This document shows positions 20,924 to 32,860 of a stretch of DNA of 64,000 nucleotides, piece after piece (within the stretch, counting starts at the first letter, position 1; each line of letters starts with the position of its first letter). Position numbers and translations under genes: made by a program. The notes beneath the pieces are model-generated. The model saw nothing but the letters and a program-made list of their open reading frames with translations, had not been told where the DNA came from and made no database searches. Origin of the DNA: Linyphia triangularis (Eukaryota > Arthropoda > Arachnida > Araneae > Linyphiidae); the NCBI GenBank assembly GCA_963978545.1, contig CAXBTE010000018.1, forward strand, positions 1 to 64,000. The letters run 5' to 3'.

Positions 20924-21507
20924 TGATCGAAATGAGAGAATTGTTGTTTGGAGCTCTTTTGATGGAAATTTAACAGGCGCATCTTGACCGAAATTTCAGA
21001 AATAGGGGAAACATCTTTGATGGAAAATTACTTCATTTATTTGTTATTAAGTCTGAATTTAAAACTGCTATTCTCGTACTATGTATCTAAATTAACTTGG
21101 CAAGTATTGGCTCATAAACGATTTAAATATTCAATAACTTTTGTAATGAATGACGAGGTGAATATTACATTACTTCTGAAATTTTGCGTGCCCACCACCT
21201 TCCCGGCCTTCAAATTGCATTCGTCTCTCTCAAAAGCAAAACGTATCCTATTGGAGTTGATTTGCAGTACATGTTGGAAAATGCATATCAGCAATTTGAG
21301 AACTTTCGCTGGAACAACAGCGCCAAATTCGCCTGTGGTGGCTGAAAGTTGAATTCTTTATCTCTTCCAAACTTCGAGTTCTCTTCGTTTGAGAAGGTAT
21401 GTGAACCAATATTGGTCGTGATTTGCCAGTTTTTATGCAGAGAGGGCGAAAGACTGCCCGTTCAATTTGAATCACGTTATTGACATTGCAACAGAAACTG
21501 CAATAAA
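20924..21507 (+). other. Unassigned + strand stretch with exon-like pieces
   Basis: After a long pyrimidine tract and TTTTTTTAG, one frame reads SDRNERIVVWSS. Another, from a TGA at 21147, reads RGEYYITSEILRAHHLPGLQ through VDLQYMLENAYQQFENFRWN to ACGG and TGA (21349), then continues open as KLNSLSLPNFEFSSFEK up to a donor-like AAG|GTATGTG. This composition is protein-like, but stops and frame changes break it. It could be a decayed gene fragment or transposon coding region. A different overlapping frame (110-122 codons, containing MENYFIYLLLSLNLKLLF) looks like AT-rich noise. Confidence 0.3.
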
Positions 21508-21848
21508 AAAGTTACGTATACTTTACTTCATTTATTAAAGAAATAATACTTATCCGAAGGTTTTAAATTATCCATTTCAATTTAAATGACTTTTTTTGAA
21601 GATGTAGTTTTGTATTACATGGCTGTAAGGTGAGAACTTGGCGTAAACTTTTGCTTAACCACATGATTGCAAAGTAGTACATGGCTTGTCCAAAGTAAAG
21701 ACAGAAAAAGAAAGAAAAAAAAAATGAATGCCAAAATGTGATGATTGTATTTCTACCAAAGAGAAATGAAGTGTTTTGTAGCTAGAGAGTAATAATATCA
21801 CAAGTCGTACTTAGAAAAGCTGCACAAGTGTAAAAAGGCACTATCCAT

Positions 21849-21869
21849 CAACCACCACTTTTAAAGTAA
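21849..21869 (+). promoter_or_regulatory. Candidate proximal sequence element of U4
   Basis: Chosen by position: animal snRNA genes of the Pol II class have their SNAPc-binding element about 60 to 40 bases before the start. The sequence here contains CCACCACTTTTAAAGTAA and is unchanged in every unit. No clear TATA box stands at -25, consistent with Pol II rather than Pol III use. The motif is not one I can match to a known arachnid consensus. Confidence 0.35.
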
Positions 21870-21908
21870 CTCCATTTAATATTTAAACACGACTTTCCAT
21901 GTCTCGTT

Positions 21909-22052
21909 AGCTTTGCGCAGAGGCAGTGTCATAGCCAATGAGGTTCTGCCGAGGCGTGACTATTGCTAGTTGAAAACTTTTCCCAATACCCCGCCATGTG
22001 GACGTGAAATACCGTCCGCAAAGGCAATTTTTGGAAACCTCTTCGGAGGTTT
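21909..22052 (+). ncRNA. U4: U4 spliceosomal snRNA, array unit 1
   Basis: U4 pairs with U6 to hold it inactive in the U4/U6.U5 tri-snRNP until Brr2 unwinds it. Parts visible in order: the 5' end AGCTTTGCGCAG (U6 pairing stem II); the 5' stem-loop with its kink-turn, GCCAATGAGG, loop TTCTG, CCGAGGC (15.5K and Prp31 binding site); TTGCTAGTTGAAAACTTTT and CCCAATACCCCGCC (stem I and central region); the Sm site AATTTTTGG at 22026-22034; and a 3' stem-loop AACCTC-TTCG-GAGGTT. Length about 144 nt, as in other animals. All conserved elements are intact, so it looks functional. Nucleotide 40 is G (21948). Confidence 0.96.
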
Positions 22053-22054
22053 AT

Positions 22055-22069
22055 GACTCTAAAATAGAA
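22055..22069 (+). terminator. Candidate U4 3' box
   Basis: GACTCTAAAATAGAA begins three bases after the RNA 3' end. With the preceding GTTT it resembles the GTTT-spacer-AAARNNAGA 3' box that directs Integrator-dependent 3' end formation of Pol II snRNAs. The spacer is longer than usual. Confidence 0.4.
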
Positions 22070-22165
22070 TTTCAATATTTCCTTGCATGCTGCACTTGGG
22101 TGTCCCCTGGAGAAATTTACCTAAGTCGCAAATATCTCTAGATTGATTTCTAACATCTTCATATA

Positions 22166-22564
22166 TACAGGGTCGTCATAATTAAAGTGATGGTTCTCAG
22201 CGTGATCTATTTGCGAAAATAGCGCCACATTTTGTTTGAAGATTAAACAAGAAGAGGGACCGCAGGATTACGAGAAAAAAGACTTCTGTTCCCAAAGTAA
22301 CTGTGTAGTAAAAAATGAGAGTTTTAAGAAATACAGAATCAATACTGAAATGAAATAACCTTTTTACTTAGCTCGCTTAACGACTTTATGCAAGCTCGAA
22401 ATAGCAACAAATTTAAAAAGCGAAAAATTAACATAAATAGTGATAAAGTCTCTTCATCTGCAAATTCACTGTGTCCCAGAGAAAGCAGCAGCAGCAGAAG
22501 TTAAATCGAATTTCCCATTGCATCCTTTGACACAGTGCGAGTTTCTTGTTCTTGTGTTGCTTTA
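22166..22564 (+). mobile_element. Truncated DUF4817-type transposon 5' part (segment B) in the array unit
   Basis: Begins TACAGGGTCGTCATAATTAA, which has the look of the TACAGGGTGTCCATAATTAA termini of the same mariner-like family. It ends where the 97%-identical block shared with 17453-17651 stops (22366-22564). The transposase that follows this block at 17700 is absent here. Repeats in every unit. Confidence 0.6.
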
Positions 22565-22580
22565 GCATACACTCCAACTG

Positions 22581-22660
22581 CTACGGAATTTCCGTAGTTG
22601 CTACGGAAATTAGTTGTAAACTACGGAATTACGGACGTATAGCAAAAAAACTACGGATCG
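22581..22660. repeat. Cluster of CTACGGA words with a palindrome
   Basis: CTACGGAATTTCCGTAG is palindromic around its centre. CTACGGAAA, CTACGGAATT and CTACGGATCGG follow within 80 bases. It may be the end of a small element or a protein-binding cluster; function unknown. Confidence 0.6.
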
Positions 22661-22792
22661 GAATGAAATCGCTGTAAATATCATTTTGCTCGATTTCCCG
22701 CTCAATATTTTCCGCACTTTTAAGAAGACGCAAAAAAATAATAATAATTTCCTCTCCTCTCCTTGAAAAGGAGGACGATCGTTTTGTCGAAG

Positions 22793-22800
22793 TGACGTCA
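22793..22800. promoter_or_regulatory. CRE-like palindrome
   Basis: TGACGTCA, the full ATF/CREB site, is followed directly by a second half site (CGTCA). About 740 bases downstream of U4, in every unit. Occupancy and target are unknown. Confidence 0.35.
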
Positions 22801-23120
22801 CGTCACATTTCGTATATTTTTTTGTGCGAAGCGAAGTGAGTTAAATAAAATAGTTTGAAGAAGAAAAACTTGAACCGTGATCGTGATCCAAATTTTCAAA
22901 GCGCATCAGATCAGATTTCGAATTGTTTTTAATACATGAACGTGATTATAATGGATTGTTATTTAAAATGACCTAATCCGGCTTCCGATGTGGAAAAGCC
23001 ATGCAAGAAGAGGACAAATAATCAAAGATTTCGAGATTTTTAAGCATTTAAAAAGATTTGACGAGCATTTAAAAAGGATATTTCCGTTCGGACATGCGAA
23101 ATCGCGATGTCTTATTAAAT

Positions 23121-23315
23121 TAAAGCTTGGCGTCCACTAGAGTTAAACAGTGCAGAGCAGAGCGGAGTGGATTCGAGCCAAATTACAAGTCTGTCAACGT
23201 CCATTGTAGCACGAGCCTCCTGCTACAGTAGACGTTGGCAGCCTTGTAATTGGCTCTTGTCCACTCCGCTCTGCACTGCTCTGCACTGTTCAACTATAGT
23301 GGACGCCAAGCTTTA
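23121..23315. mobile_element. Near-palindromic MITE, unit 1
   Basis: The ends TAAAGCTTGGCGTCCACTA and TAGTGGACGCCAAGCTTTA are exact reverse complements, and pairing continues almost to the centre. Left and right arms of about 90 bases differ by a few substitutions and a small duplication of GCAGAGC-type sequence in the right arm. No coding capacity. Such a foldback element would form a long hairpin if transcribed. I see no convincing target duplication. Confidence 0.9.
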
Positions 23316-26300
23316 GGGTAATGTTTTTTGTAATTTACCTGTTGCCAATTCGTTTTTAAAAGACAGATTTATATTTAAAATTAAATATCACAGGAATTCA
23401 TTAAAAATCCCGGATTATATCCGATTTAAAAAAAAAATAAAAACTTAGGTAGGTTGTGAAAAGTTCTTAACATTCATTATATCAATTTTACACTATTATA
23501 AATTTCAGTGGTTTTGGAAGTGGGGAGACGCGTGGGTATGTTCTTGAAAAGTGAGGGGACGCGTCACCCCGCGTCTACCCACACTTCTACCACTGGCCAC
23601 CCTGGGCATATAGCTATTCATGGCTTGTCTTAAGGAAGGTTTCATTGGATTAGAAGAGGCTACATTGTGGGTAGATTTCATTGGAAATTTTTTAAACACG
23701 GGATAAAACATGCTAGAAGCGCAAAATTTCGCCACTTTGTTTTCTTAAAAGGCAGAATGTAAGACATTTCAGAACCAACCCATGATTCTCTTAATTTTCA
23801 AAGTTCATTATTAGTAAGGATCCACATCCGGAAGATTCCATTTCGTATTCCAGTGAACCTGAATACATGTAAGAGGCAATTTCCCCCCCCCCCCATAAAC
23901 AGGATTACATTATAATGAAGTAAAATAACGAACCTCTTTTTGTCTGTGAAAAGAATAATTTATAAGCGCGTTATTATTATATATTTTAACTGCAATTTTT
24001 AATATTCAAATTGGATTCCTCGAAAAGTATTTATTACGAGTTAAAATAGGCAATTTATTTTCAAACATCTGAACAACGTGTATAGAAATCAACAATTTTA
24101 AATTTGCAAAAGCGGTTTTTAACATCTTGTTTTTTTAATCGATTAATAAAATGTTGTTTCGCTCCATATTAAAGAGATAACCATAGTATCATTGATTTGT
24201 GTACGATTCGATTTCAAGTTGCTGCGATTAGTTTCCAAGTTTGAATTAAAACTGAACATTTTATCATCCTTTTTTAAATCTTTCAAATTTGTTTTGTTTG
24301 TCCACAATCACTTACTAGTTTATAGGATTGTTTCAATCCTACTTAAATCCCTTTATCCTAAGAGACGTGGCAAACTACTTATGCTTCGATAAAAATGGGC
24401 ACTTTATCCTGATTATATTCAGATTATTTTGAGATAATGTTTGATAATTTTTTTTTAAATAAATAAAATAGTTATTTCGATCAGGAAACAGTTTTTCTAT
24501 AACTAAATTTCTCAAGCCTTGAATGGAAAAGTGAGGTTTAATAATTATGCGAAAATATGTCCTTTGTCTTTTATGTGGCGGCATCATCCCTCATTGAGCT
24601 TATTGTTACACCTCTCTCTTTTTTATATACTACGCGTGCTCTAATAGTACCATGGTAAATGTCAAGGTTTTAAGAGTTATCAATTACCCCGCGTAATCAT
24701 TGTTTTTGCTTTTTAATGTAATCAAAACTTAACAAGATGTGTATTGCATTTGAAATAAGGTTGGTTTTCTTAAGTACCCAAGTTTTTTTTAAATTATAAA
24801 TGCTACTACCACCACTACATTATTTTTAGTACAAATACATAAAAGCACGGGAAATGCTGCTAAAGTTAAGATCATACTTCATAGGATCATTTCTATAGTA
24901 TGATTAGCGTGTTCACTCACCGAACATCGCAGAAAACCCAACCACGATGATGTGAGATGGGGCTTCTGCCTGAGCGTGAAAGCGGCGAATCAACTGCTTG
25001 TCGGTTGCTCTGCCATTGATGATCGCACCTTTCTTTATTGTAAAGAGAGGATGGCAGGAACTCGATCTGAGTGGTCTAATTAATAAAAGATAAACATTCA
25101 TTTGGGGCGAAGCTCTAGAAATTTGCTTTTCAACTTCGTCCCGTAGTGTTGACAAAGATTGCGTTGTTAGTCAAGAATTTTAAAATTCCCGGTGCCATTT
25201 TAGTAAAAGTAGTCGTTTTCACACTCACTGATTGAAATAATAAGTCGCAGATAGATATGACATTTGCTGCAATGACGGTTCAACTAGAAAGACGCAAATG
25301 GCTTGAACAAAGCTTATAAGGGATCAGACGATTTCGTTGACTTTTTATTTTGGTGTGGCAACAATTGAACACTAGAGGACGCTGCATACGGAAAGATCTC
25401 TTGAGTTTGCTTTGCCATGATTTACAGGCATATGCGAGCCAATTGAAATGAAAATATTCAACTGGACTTGATATCAGTTTTAGAACATGGAATTTTTGAC
25501 ATTCGCTCTTTCTTTGTCCCTAACTGATGGTGCTTGACAACTTTTTCCAGGCTTCCGGTATTATTTGCCATATTGAAAAAGTGATAAAATAGGGTATATT
25601 TGAAAAACATTGGACTTTAGGAGAAGTTACATTTTAGGATTCTCTTACTACCTGTTTAAATTTTGAACGGACCTTCTTTTCTTTTTTTAGAGTCTGATCG
25701 AAATGAGAGAATTGTTGTTTGGAGCTCTTTGGATGGAAATTTAACAGGCGCATCTTGACCGAAATTTCAGAAATAGGGGAAACATCTTAGATGGAAAATT
25801 ACTTCATTTATTTGTTATTAAGTCTGAATTTAAAACTGCTATTCTCGTACTATGTATCTAAATTAACTTGGCAAGTATTGGCTCATAAACGATTTAAATA
25901 TTCAATAACTTTTGTAATGAATGACGAGGTGAATATTACATTACTTCTGAAATTTTGCGTGCCCACCACCTTCCCGGCCTTCAAATTGCATTCGTCTCTC
26001 TCAAAAGCAAAACGTATCCTATTGGAGTTGATTTGCAGTACATGTTGGAAAATGCATATCAGCAATTTGAGAACTTTCGCTGGAACAACAGCGCCAAATT
26101 CGCCTGTGGTGGCTGAAAGTTGAATTCTTTATCTCTTCCAAACTTCGAGTTCTCTTCGTTTGAGAAGGTATGTGAACCAATATTGGTCGTGATTTGCCAG
26201 TTTTTATGCAGAGAGGGCGAAAGACTGCCCGTTCAATTTGAATCACGTTATTGACATTGCAACAGAAACTGCAATAAAAAAGTTACGTATACTTTACTTC

Positions 26301-26679
26301 ATTTATTAAAGAAATAATACTTATCCGAAGGTTTTAAATTATCCATTTCAATTTAAATGACTTTTTTTGAAGATGTAGTTTTGTATTACATGGCTGTAAG
26401 GTGAGAACTTGGCGTAAACTTTTGCTTAACCACTTGATTGCAAAGTAGTACATGGCTTGTCCAAAGTAAAGACAGAAAAAGAAAGAAAAAAAAAATGAAT
26501 GCCAAAATGTGATGATTGTATTTCTACCAAAGAGAAATGAAGTGTTTTGTAGCTAGAGAGTAATAATATCACAAGTCGTACTTAGAAAAGCTGCACAAGT
26601 GTAAAAAGGCACTATCCATCAACCACCACTTTTAAAGTAACTCCATTTAATATTTAAACACGACTTTCCATGTCTCGTT

Positions 26680-26823
26680 AGCTTTGCGCAGAGGCAGTGT
26701 CATAGCCAATGAGGTTCTGCCGAGGCGTGACTATTGCTAGTTGAAAACTTTTCCCAATACCCCGCCATGTGGACGTGAAATACCGTCCGCAAAGGCAATT
26801 TTTGGAAACCTCTTCGGAGGTTT
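26680..26823 (+). ncRNA. U4: U4 spliceosomal snRNA, array unit 2
   Basis: Identical by eye to the unit 1 gene, with G at nucleotide 40. Flanking promoter and 3' sequences are the same. Confidence 0.96.
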
Positions 26824-27892
26824 ATGACTCTAAAATAGAATTTCAATATTTCCTTGCATGCTGCACTTGGGTGTCCCCTGGAGAAATTTACCTAAGTCGC
26901 AAATATCTCTAGATTGATTTCTAACATCTTCATATATACAGGGTCGTCATAATTAAAGTGATGGTTCTCAGCGTGATCTATTTGCGAAAATAGCGCCACA
27001 TTTTGTTTGAAGATTAAACAAGAAGAGGGACCGCAGGATTACGAGAAAAAAGACTTCTGTTCCCAAAGTAACTGTGTAGTAAAAAATGAGAGTTTTAAGA
27101 AATACAGAATCAATACTGAAATGAAATAACCTTTTTACTTAGCTCGCTTAACGACTTTATGCAAGCTCGAAATAGCAACAAATTTAAAAAGCGAAAAATT
27201 AACATAAATAGTGATAAAGTCTCTTCATCTGCAAATTCACTGTGTCCCAGAGAAAGCAGCAGCAGCAGAAGTTAAATCGAATTTCCCATTGCATCCTTTG
27301 ACACAGTGCGAGTTTCTTGTTCTTGTGTTGCTTTAGCATACACTCCAACTGCTACGGAATTTCCGTAGTTGCTACGGAAATTAGTTGTAAACTACGGAAT
27401 TACGGACGTATAGCAAAAAAACTACGGATCGGAATGAAATCGCTGTAAATATCATTTTGCTCGATTTCCCGCTCAATATTTTCCGCACTTTTAAGAAGAC
27501 GCAAAAAAATAATAATAATTTCCTCTCCTCTCCTTGAAAAGGAGGACGATCGTTTTGTCGAAGTGACGTCACGTCACATTTCGTATATTTTTTTGTGCGA
27601 AGCGAAGTGAGTTAAATAAAATAGTTTGAAGAAGAAAAACTTGAACCGTGATCGTGATCCAAATTTTCAAAGCGCATCAGATCAGATTTCGAATTGTTTT
27701 TAATACATGAACGTGATTATAATGGATTGTTATTTAAAATGACCTAATCCGGCTTCCGATGTGGAAAAGCCATGCAAGAAGAGGACAAATAATCAAAGAT
27801 TTCGAGATTTTTAAGCATTTAAAAAAGATTTGACGAGCATTTAAAAAGGATATTTCCGTTCGGACATGCGAAATCGCGATGTCTTATTAAAT

Positions 27893-28087
27893 TAAAGCTT
27901 GGCGTCCACTAGAGTTAAACAGTGCAGAGCAGAGCGGAGTGAATTCGAGCCAAATTACAAGTCTGTCAACGTCCATTGTAGCACGAGCCTCCTGCTACAG
28001 TAGACGTTGGCAGCCTTGTAATTGGCTCTTGTCCACTCCGCTCTGCACTGCTCTGCACTGTTCAACTATAGTGGACGCCAAGCTTTA
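27893..28087. mobile_element. Near-palindromic MITE, unit 2
   Basis: Same element; left arm reads GGAGTGAATTCGAG, creating an EcoRI-like GAATTC absent from unit 1. Confidence 0.9.
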
Positions 28088-31000
28088 GGGTAATGTTTTT
28101 TGTAATTTACCTGTTGCCAATTCGTTTTTAAAAGACAGATTTATATTTAAAATTAAATATCACAGGAATTCATTAAAAATCCCGGATTATATCCGATTTA
28201 AAAAAAAAATAAAAACTTGGGTAGGTTGTGAAAAGTTCTTAACATTCATTATATCAATTTTACAGTATTATAAATTTCAGTGGTTTTGGAAGTGGGGAGA
28301 CGCGTGGGTATGTTCTTGAAAAGTGAGGGGACGCGTCACCCCGCGTCTACCCACACTTCTACCACTGGCCACCCTGGGCATATAGCTATTCATGGCTTGT
28401 CTTAAGGAAGGTTTCAATGGATTAGAAGAGGCTACATTGTGGGTAGATTTCATTGGAAATTTTTTAAACACGGGATAAAACATGCTAGAAGCGCAAAATT
28501 TCGCCTCTTTGTTTTCTTAAAAGGCAGAATGTAAGACATTTCAGAACCAACCCATGATTCTCTTAATTTTCAAAGTTCATTATTAGTAAGGATCCACATC
28601 CGGGAGATTCCATTTCGTATTCCAGTGAACCTGAATACATGTAAGAGGCAATTTTTTCCCCCCCATAAACAGGATTACATTATAATGAAGTAAAATAACG
28701 AACCTCTTTTTGTCTGTGAAAAGAATAATTTATAAGCGCGTTATTATTATATATTTTAACTGCAATTTTTAATATTCAAATTGGATTCCTCGAAAAGTAT
28801 TTATTACGAGTTAAAATAGGCAATTTATTTTCAAACATCTGAACAACGTGTATAGAAATCAACAATTTTAAATTTGCAAAAGCGGTTTTTAACATCTTGT
28901 TTTTTTAATCGATTAATAAAATGTTGTTTCGCTCCATATTAAAGAGATAACCATAGTATCATTGATTTGTGTACGATTCGATTTCAAGTTGCTGCGATTA
29001 GTTTCCAAGTTTGAATTAAAACTGAACATTTTATCATCCTTTTTTAAATCTTTCAAATTTGTTTTGTTTGTCCACAATCACTTACTAGTTTATAGGATTG
29101 TTTCAATTCTACTTAAATCCCTTTATCCTAAGAGACGTGGCAAACTACTTATGCTTCGATAAAAATGGGCACTTTATCCTGATTATATTCAGATTATTTT
29201 GAGATAATGTTTGATAATTTTTTTTTAAATAAATAAAATAATTATTTCGATCAGGAAACAGTTTTTCTATAACTAAATTTCTCAAGCCTTGAATGGAAAA
29301 GTGAGGTTTAATAATTATGCGAAAATATGTCCTTTGTCTTTTATGTGGCGGCATCATCCCTCATTGAGCTTATTGTTACACCTCTCTCTTTTTTATATAC
29401 TACGCGTGCTCTAATAGTACCATGGTAAATGTCAAGGTTTTAAGAGTTATCAATTACCCCGCGTAATCATTGTTTTTGCTTTTTAATGTAATCAAAACTT
29501 AACAAGATGTGTATTGCATTTGAAATAAGGTTGGTTTTCTTAAGTACCCAAGTTTTTTTTAAATTATAAATGCTACTACCACCACTACATTATTTTTAGT
29601 ACAAATACATAAAAGCACGGGAAATGCTGCTAAAGTTAAGATCATACTTCATAGGATCATTTCTATAGTATGATTAGCGTGTTCACTCACCGAACATCGC
29701 AGAAAACCCAACCACGATGATGTGAGATGGGGCTTCTGCCTGAGCGTGAAAGCGGCGAATCAACTGCTTGTCGGTTGCTTTGCCATTGATGATCGCACCT
29801 TTCTTTATTGTAAAGAGAGGATGGCAGGAACTCGATCTGAGTGGTCTAATTAATAAAAGATAAACATTCATTTGGGGCGAAGCTCTAGAAATTTGCTTTT
29901 CAACTTCGTCCCGTAGTGTTGACAAAGATTGCGTTGTTAGTCAAGAATTTTAAAATTCCCGGTGCCATTTTAGTAAAAGTAGTCGTTTTCACACTCACTG
30001 ATTGAAATAATAAGTCGCAGATAGATATGACATTTGCTGCAATGACGGTTCAACTAGAAAGACGCAAATGGCTTGAACAAAGCTTATAAGGGATCAGACG
30101 ATTTCGTTGACTTTTTATTTTGGTGTGGCAACAATTGAACACTAGAGGACGCTGCATACGGAAAGATCTCTTGAGTTTGCTTTGCCATGATTTACAGGCA
30201 TATGCGAGCCAATTGAAATGAAAATATTCAACTGGACTTGATATCAGTTTTAGAACATGGAATTTTTGACATTCGCTCTTTCTTTGTCCCTAACTGATGG
30301 TGCTTGACAACTTTTTCCAGGCTTCCGGTATTATTTGCCATATTGAAAAAGTGATAAAATAGGGTATATTTGAAAAACATTGGACTTTAGGAGAAGTTAC
30401 ATTTTAGGATTCTCTTACTACCTGTTTAAATTTTGAACGGACATTCTTTTCTTTTTTTAGAGTCTGATCGAAATGAGAGAATTGTTGTTTGGAGCTCTTT
30501 GGATGGAAATTTAACAGGCGCATCTTGACCGAAATTTCAGAAATAGGGGAAACATCTTAGATGGAAAATTACTTCATTTATTTGTTATTAAGTCTGAATT
30601 TAAAACTGCTATTCTCGTACTATGTATCTAAATTAACTTGGCAAGTATTGGCTCATAAACGATTTAAATATTCAATAACTTTTGTAATGAATGACGAGGT
30701 GAATATTACATTACTTCTGAAATTTTGCATGCCCACCACCTTCCCGGCCTTCCAATTGCATTCGTCTCTCTCAAAAGCAAAACGTATCCTATTGGAGTTG
30801 ATTTGCAGTACATGTTGGAAAATGCATATCAGCAATTTGAGAACTTTCGCTGGAACAACAGCGCCAAATTCGCCTGTGGTGGCTGAAAGTTGAATTCTTT
30901 ATCTCTTCCAAACTTCGAGTTCTCTTCGTTTAAGAAGGTATGTGAACCAATATTGGTCGTGATTTGCCAGTTTTTATGCAGAGAGGGCGAAAGACTGCCC

Positions 31001-31452
31001 GTTCAATTTGAATCACGTTATTGACATTGCAACAGAAACTGCAATAAAAAAGTTACGTATACTTTACTTCATTTATTAAAGAAATAATACTTATCCGAAG
31101 GTTTTAAATTATCCATTTCAATTTAAATGACTTTTTTTGAAGATGTAGTTTTGTATTACATGGCTGTAAGGTGAGAACTTGGCGTAAACTTTTGCTTAAC
31201 CACATGATTGCAAAGTAGTACATGGCTTGTCCAAAGTAAAGACAGAAAAAGAAAGAAAGAAAAAAAAATGAATGCCAAAATGTGATGATTGTATTTCTAC
31301 CAAAGAGAAATGAAGTGTTTTGTAGCTAGAGAGTAATAATATCACAAGTCGTACTTAGAAAAGCTGCACAAGTGTAAAAAGGCACTATCCATCAACCACC
31401 ACTTTTAAAGTAACTCCATTTAATATTTAAACACGACTTTCCATGTCTCGTT

Positions 31453-31596
31453 AGCTTTGCGCAGAGGCAGTGTCATAGCCAATGAGGTTCTGCCGAGGCG
31501 TGACTATTGCTAGTTGAAAACTTTTCCCAATACCCCGCCATGTGGACGTGAAATACCGTCCGCAAAGGCAATTTTTGGAAACCTCTTCGGAGGTTT
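31453..31596 (+). ncRNA. U4: U4 spliceosomal snRNA, array unit 3
   Basis: G variant at nucleotide 40. The downstream 3'-box-like sequence carries one change (CTAAGATAG instead of CTAAAATAG), which could matter for 3' end formation if that box is real. Confidence 0.96.
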
Positions 31597-32665
31597 ATGA
31601 CTCTAAGATAGAATTTCAATATTTCCTTGCATGCTGCACTTGGGTGTCCCCTGGAGAAATTTACCTAAGTCGCAAATATCTCTAGATTGATTTCTAACAT
31701 CTTCATATATACAGGGTCGTCATAATTAAAGTGATGGTTCTCAGCGTGATCTATTTGCGAAAATAGCGCCACATTTTGTTTGAAGATTAAACAAGAAGAG
31801 GGACCGCAGGATTACGAGAAAAAAGACTTCTGTTCCCAAAGTAACTGTGTAGTAAAAAATGAGAGTTTTAAGAAATACAGAATCAATACTGAAATGAAAT
31901 AACCTTTTTACTTAGCTCGCTTAACGACTTTATGCAAGCTCGAAATAGCAACAAATTTAAAAAGCGAAAAATTAACATAAATAGTGATAAAGTCTCTTCA
32001 TCTGCAAATTCACTGTGTCCCAGAGAAAGCAGCAGCAGCAGAAGTTAAATCGAATTTCCCATTGCATCCTTTGACACAGTGCGAGTTTCTTGTTCTTGTG
32101 TTGCTTTAGCATACACTCCAACTGCTACGGAATTTCCGTAGTTGCTACGGAAATTAGTTGTAAACTACGGAATTACGGACGTATAGCAAAAAAACTACGG
32201 ATCGGAATGAAATCGCTGTAAATATCATTTTGCTCGATTTCCCGCTCAATATTTTCCGCACTTTTAAGAAGACGCAAAAAAATAATAATAATTTCCTCTC
32301 CTCTCCTTGAAAAGGAGGACGATCGTTTTGTCGAAGTGACGTCACGTCACATTTCGTATATTTTTTTGTGCGAAGCGAAGTGAGTTAAATAAAATAGTTT
32401 GAAGAAGAAAAACTTGAACCGTGATCGTGATCCAAATTTTCAAAGCGCATCAGATCAGATTTCGAATTGTTTTTAATACATGAACGTGATTATAATGGAT
32501 TGTTATTTAAAATGACCTAATCCGGCTTCCGATGTGGAAAAGCCATGCAAGAAGAGGACAAATAATCAAAGATTTCGAGATTTTTAAGCATTTAAAAAAG
32601 ATTTGACGAGCATTTAAAAAGGATATTTCCGTTCGGACATGCGAAATCGCGATGTCTTATTAAAT

Positions 32666-32860
32666 TAAAGCTTGGCGTCCACTAGAGTTAAACAGTGCAG
32701 AGCAGAGCGGAGTGGATTCGAGCCAAATTACAAGTCTGTCAACGTCCATTGTAGCACGAGCCTCCTGCTACAGTAGACGTTGGCAGCCTTGTAATTGGCT
32801 CTTGTCCACTCCGCTCTGCACTGCTCTGCACTGTTCAACTATAGTGGACGCCAAGCTTTA
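32666..32860. mobile_element. Near-palindromic MITE, unit 3
   Basis: Left arm GGAGTGGATTCGAG type, as in units 1 and 9. Confidence 0.9.

Larger units (their letters stand above)
18730..23500 (+). repeat. U4 array unit 1 (4771 bp)
   Basis: Leftmost unit. It differs from the others by an AGGAGACGCGTCGAACC change near its start, CTTTTGATGG and CATCTTTGATGG near 20957-21022 (others read CTTTGGATGG and CATCTTAGATGG), and TTACACTATT at its end. With unit 2 it shares TTCATTGGATTAG and the long C run in the first 400 bases. Edge units of tandem arrays usually diverge most, as seen here. Confidence 0.95.
23501..28272 (+). repeat. U4 array unit 2 (4772 bp)
   Basis: Shares its first part with unit 1 (TTCATTGG, C run) and the TTGCTCTGCC variant with units 7 and 8. 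The last ~1 kb carries ACTTGGGTAGG, found otherwise only at the end of unit 8, so it is a mosaic. Confidence 0.95.

Noticed and set aside
21349..21351. Selenocysteine TGA read-through between FACGG and KLNSLSL
   Set aside because: No SECIS-like structure recognised and no selenoprotein family fits; a simple stop in a decayed frame is more likely.
20984..21352. 110-122-codon frame beginning MENYFIYLLL (or MTEISEIGET in unit 1) as a real gene in every unit
   Set aside because: It overlaps the more protein-like frame, its N-terminal part is AT-driven hydrophobic sequence, and the unit 1 start differs from the rest. Openness across near-identical units is not independent evidence.
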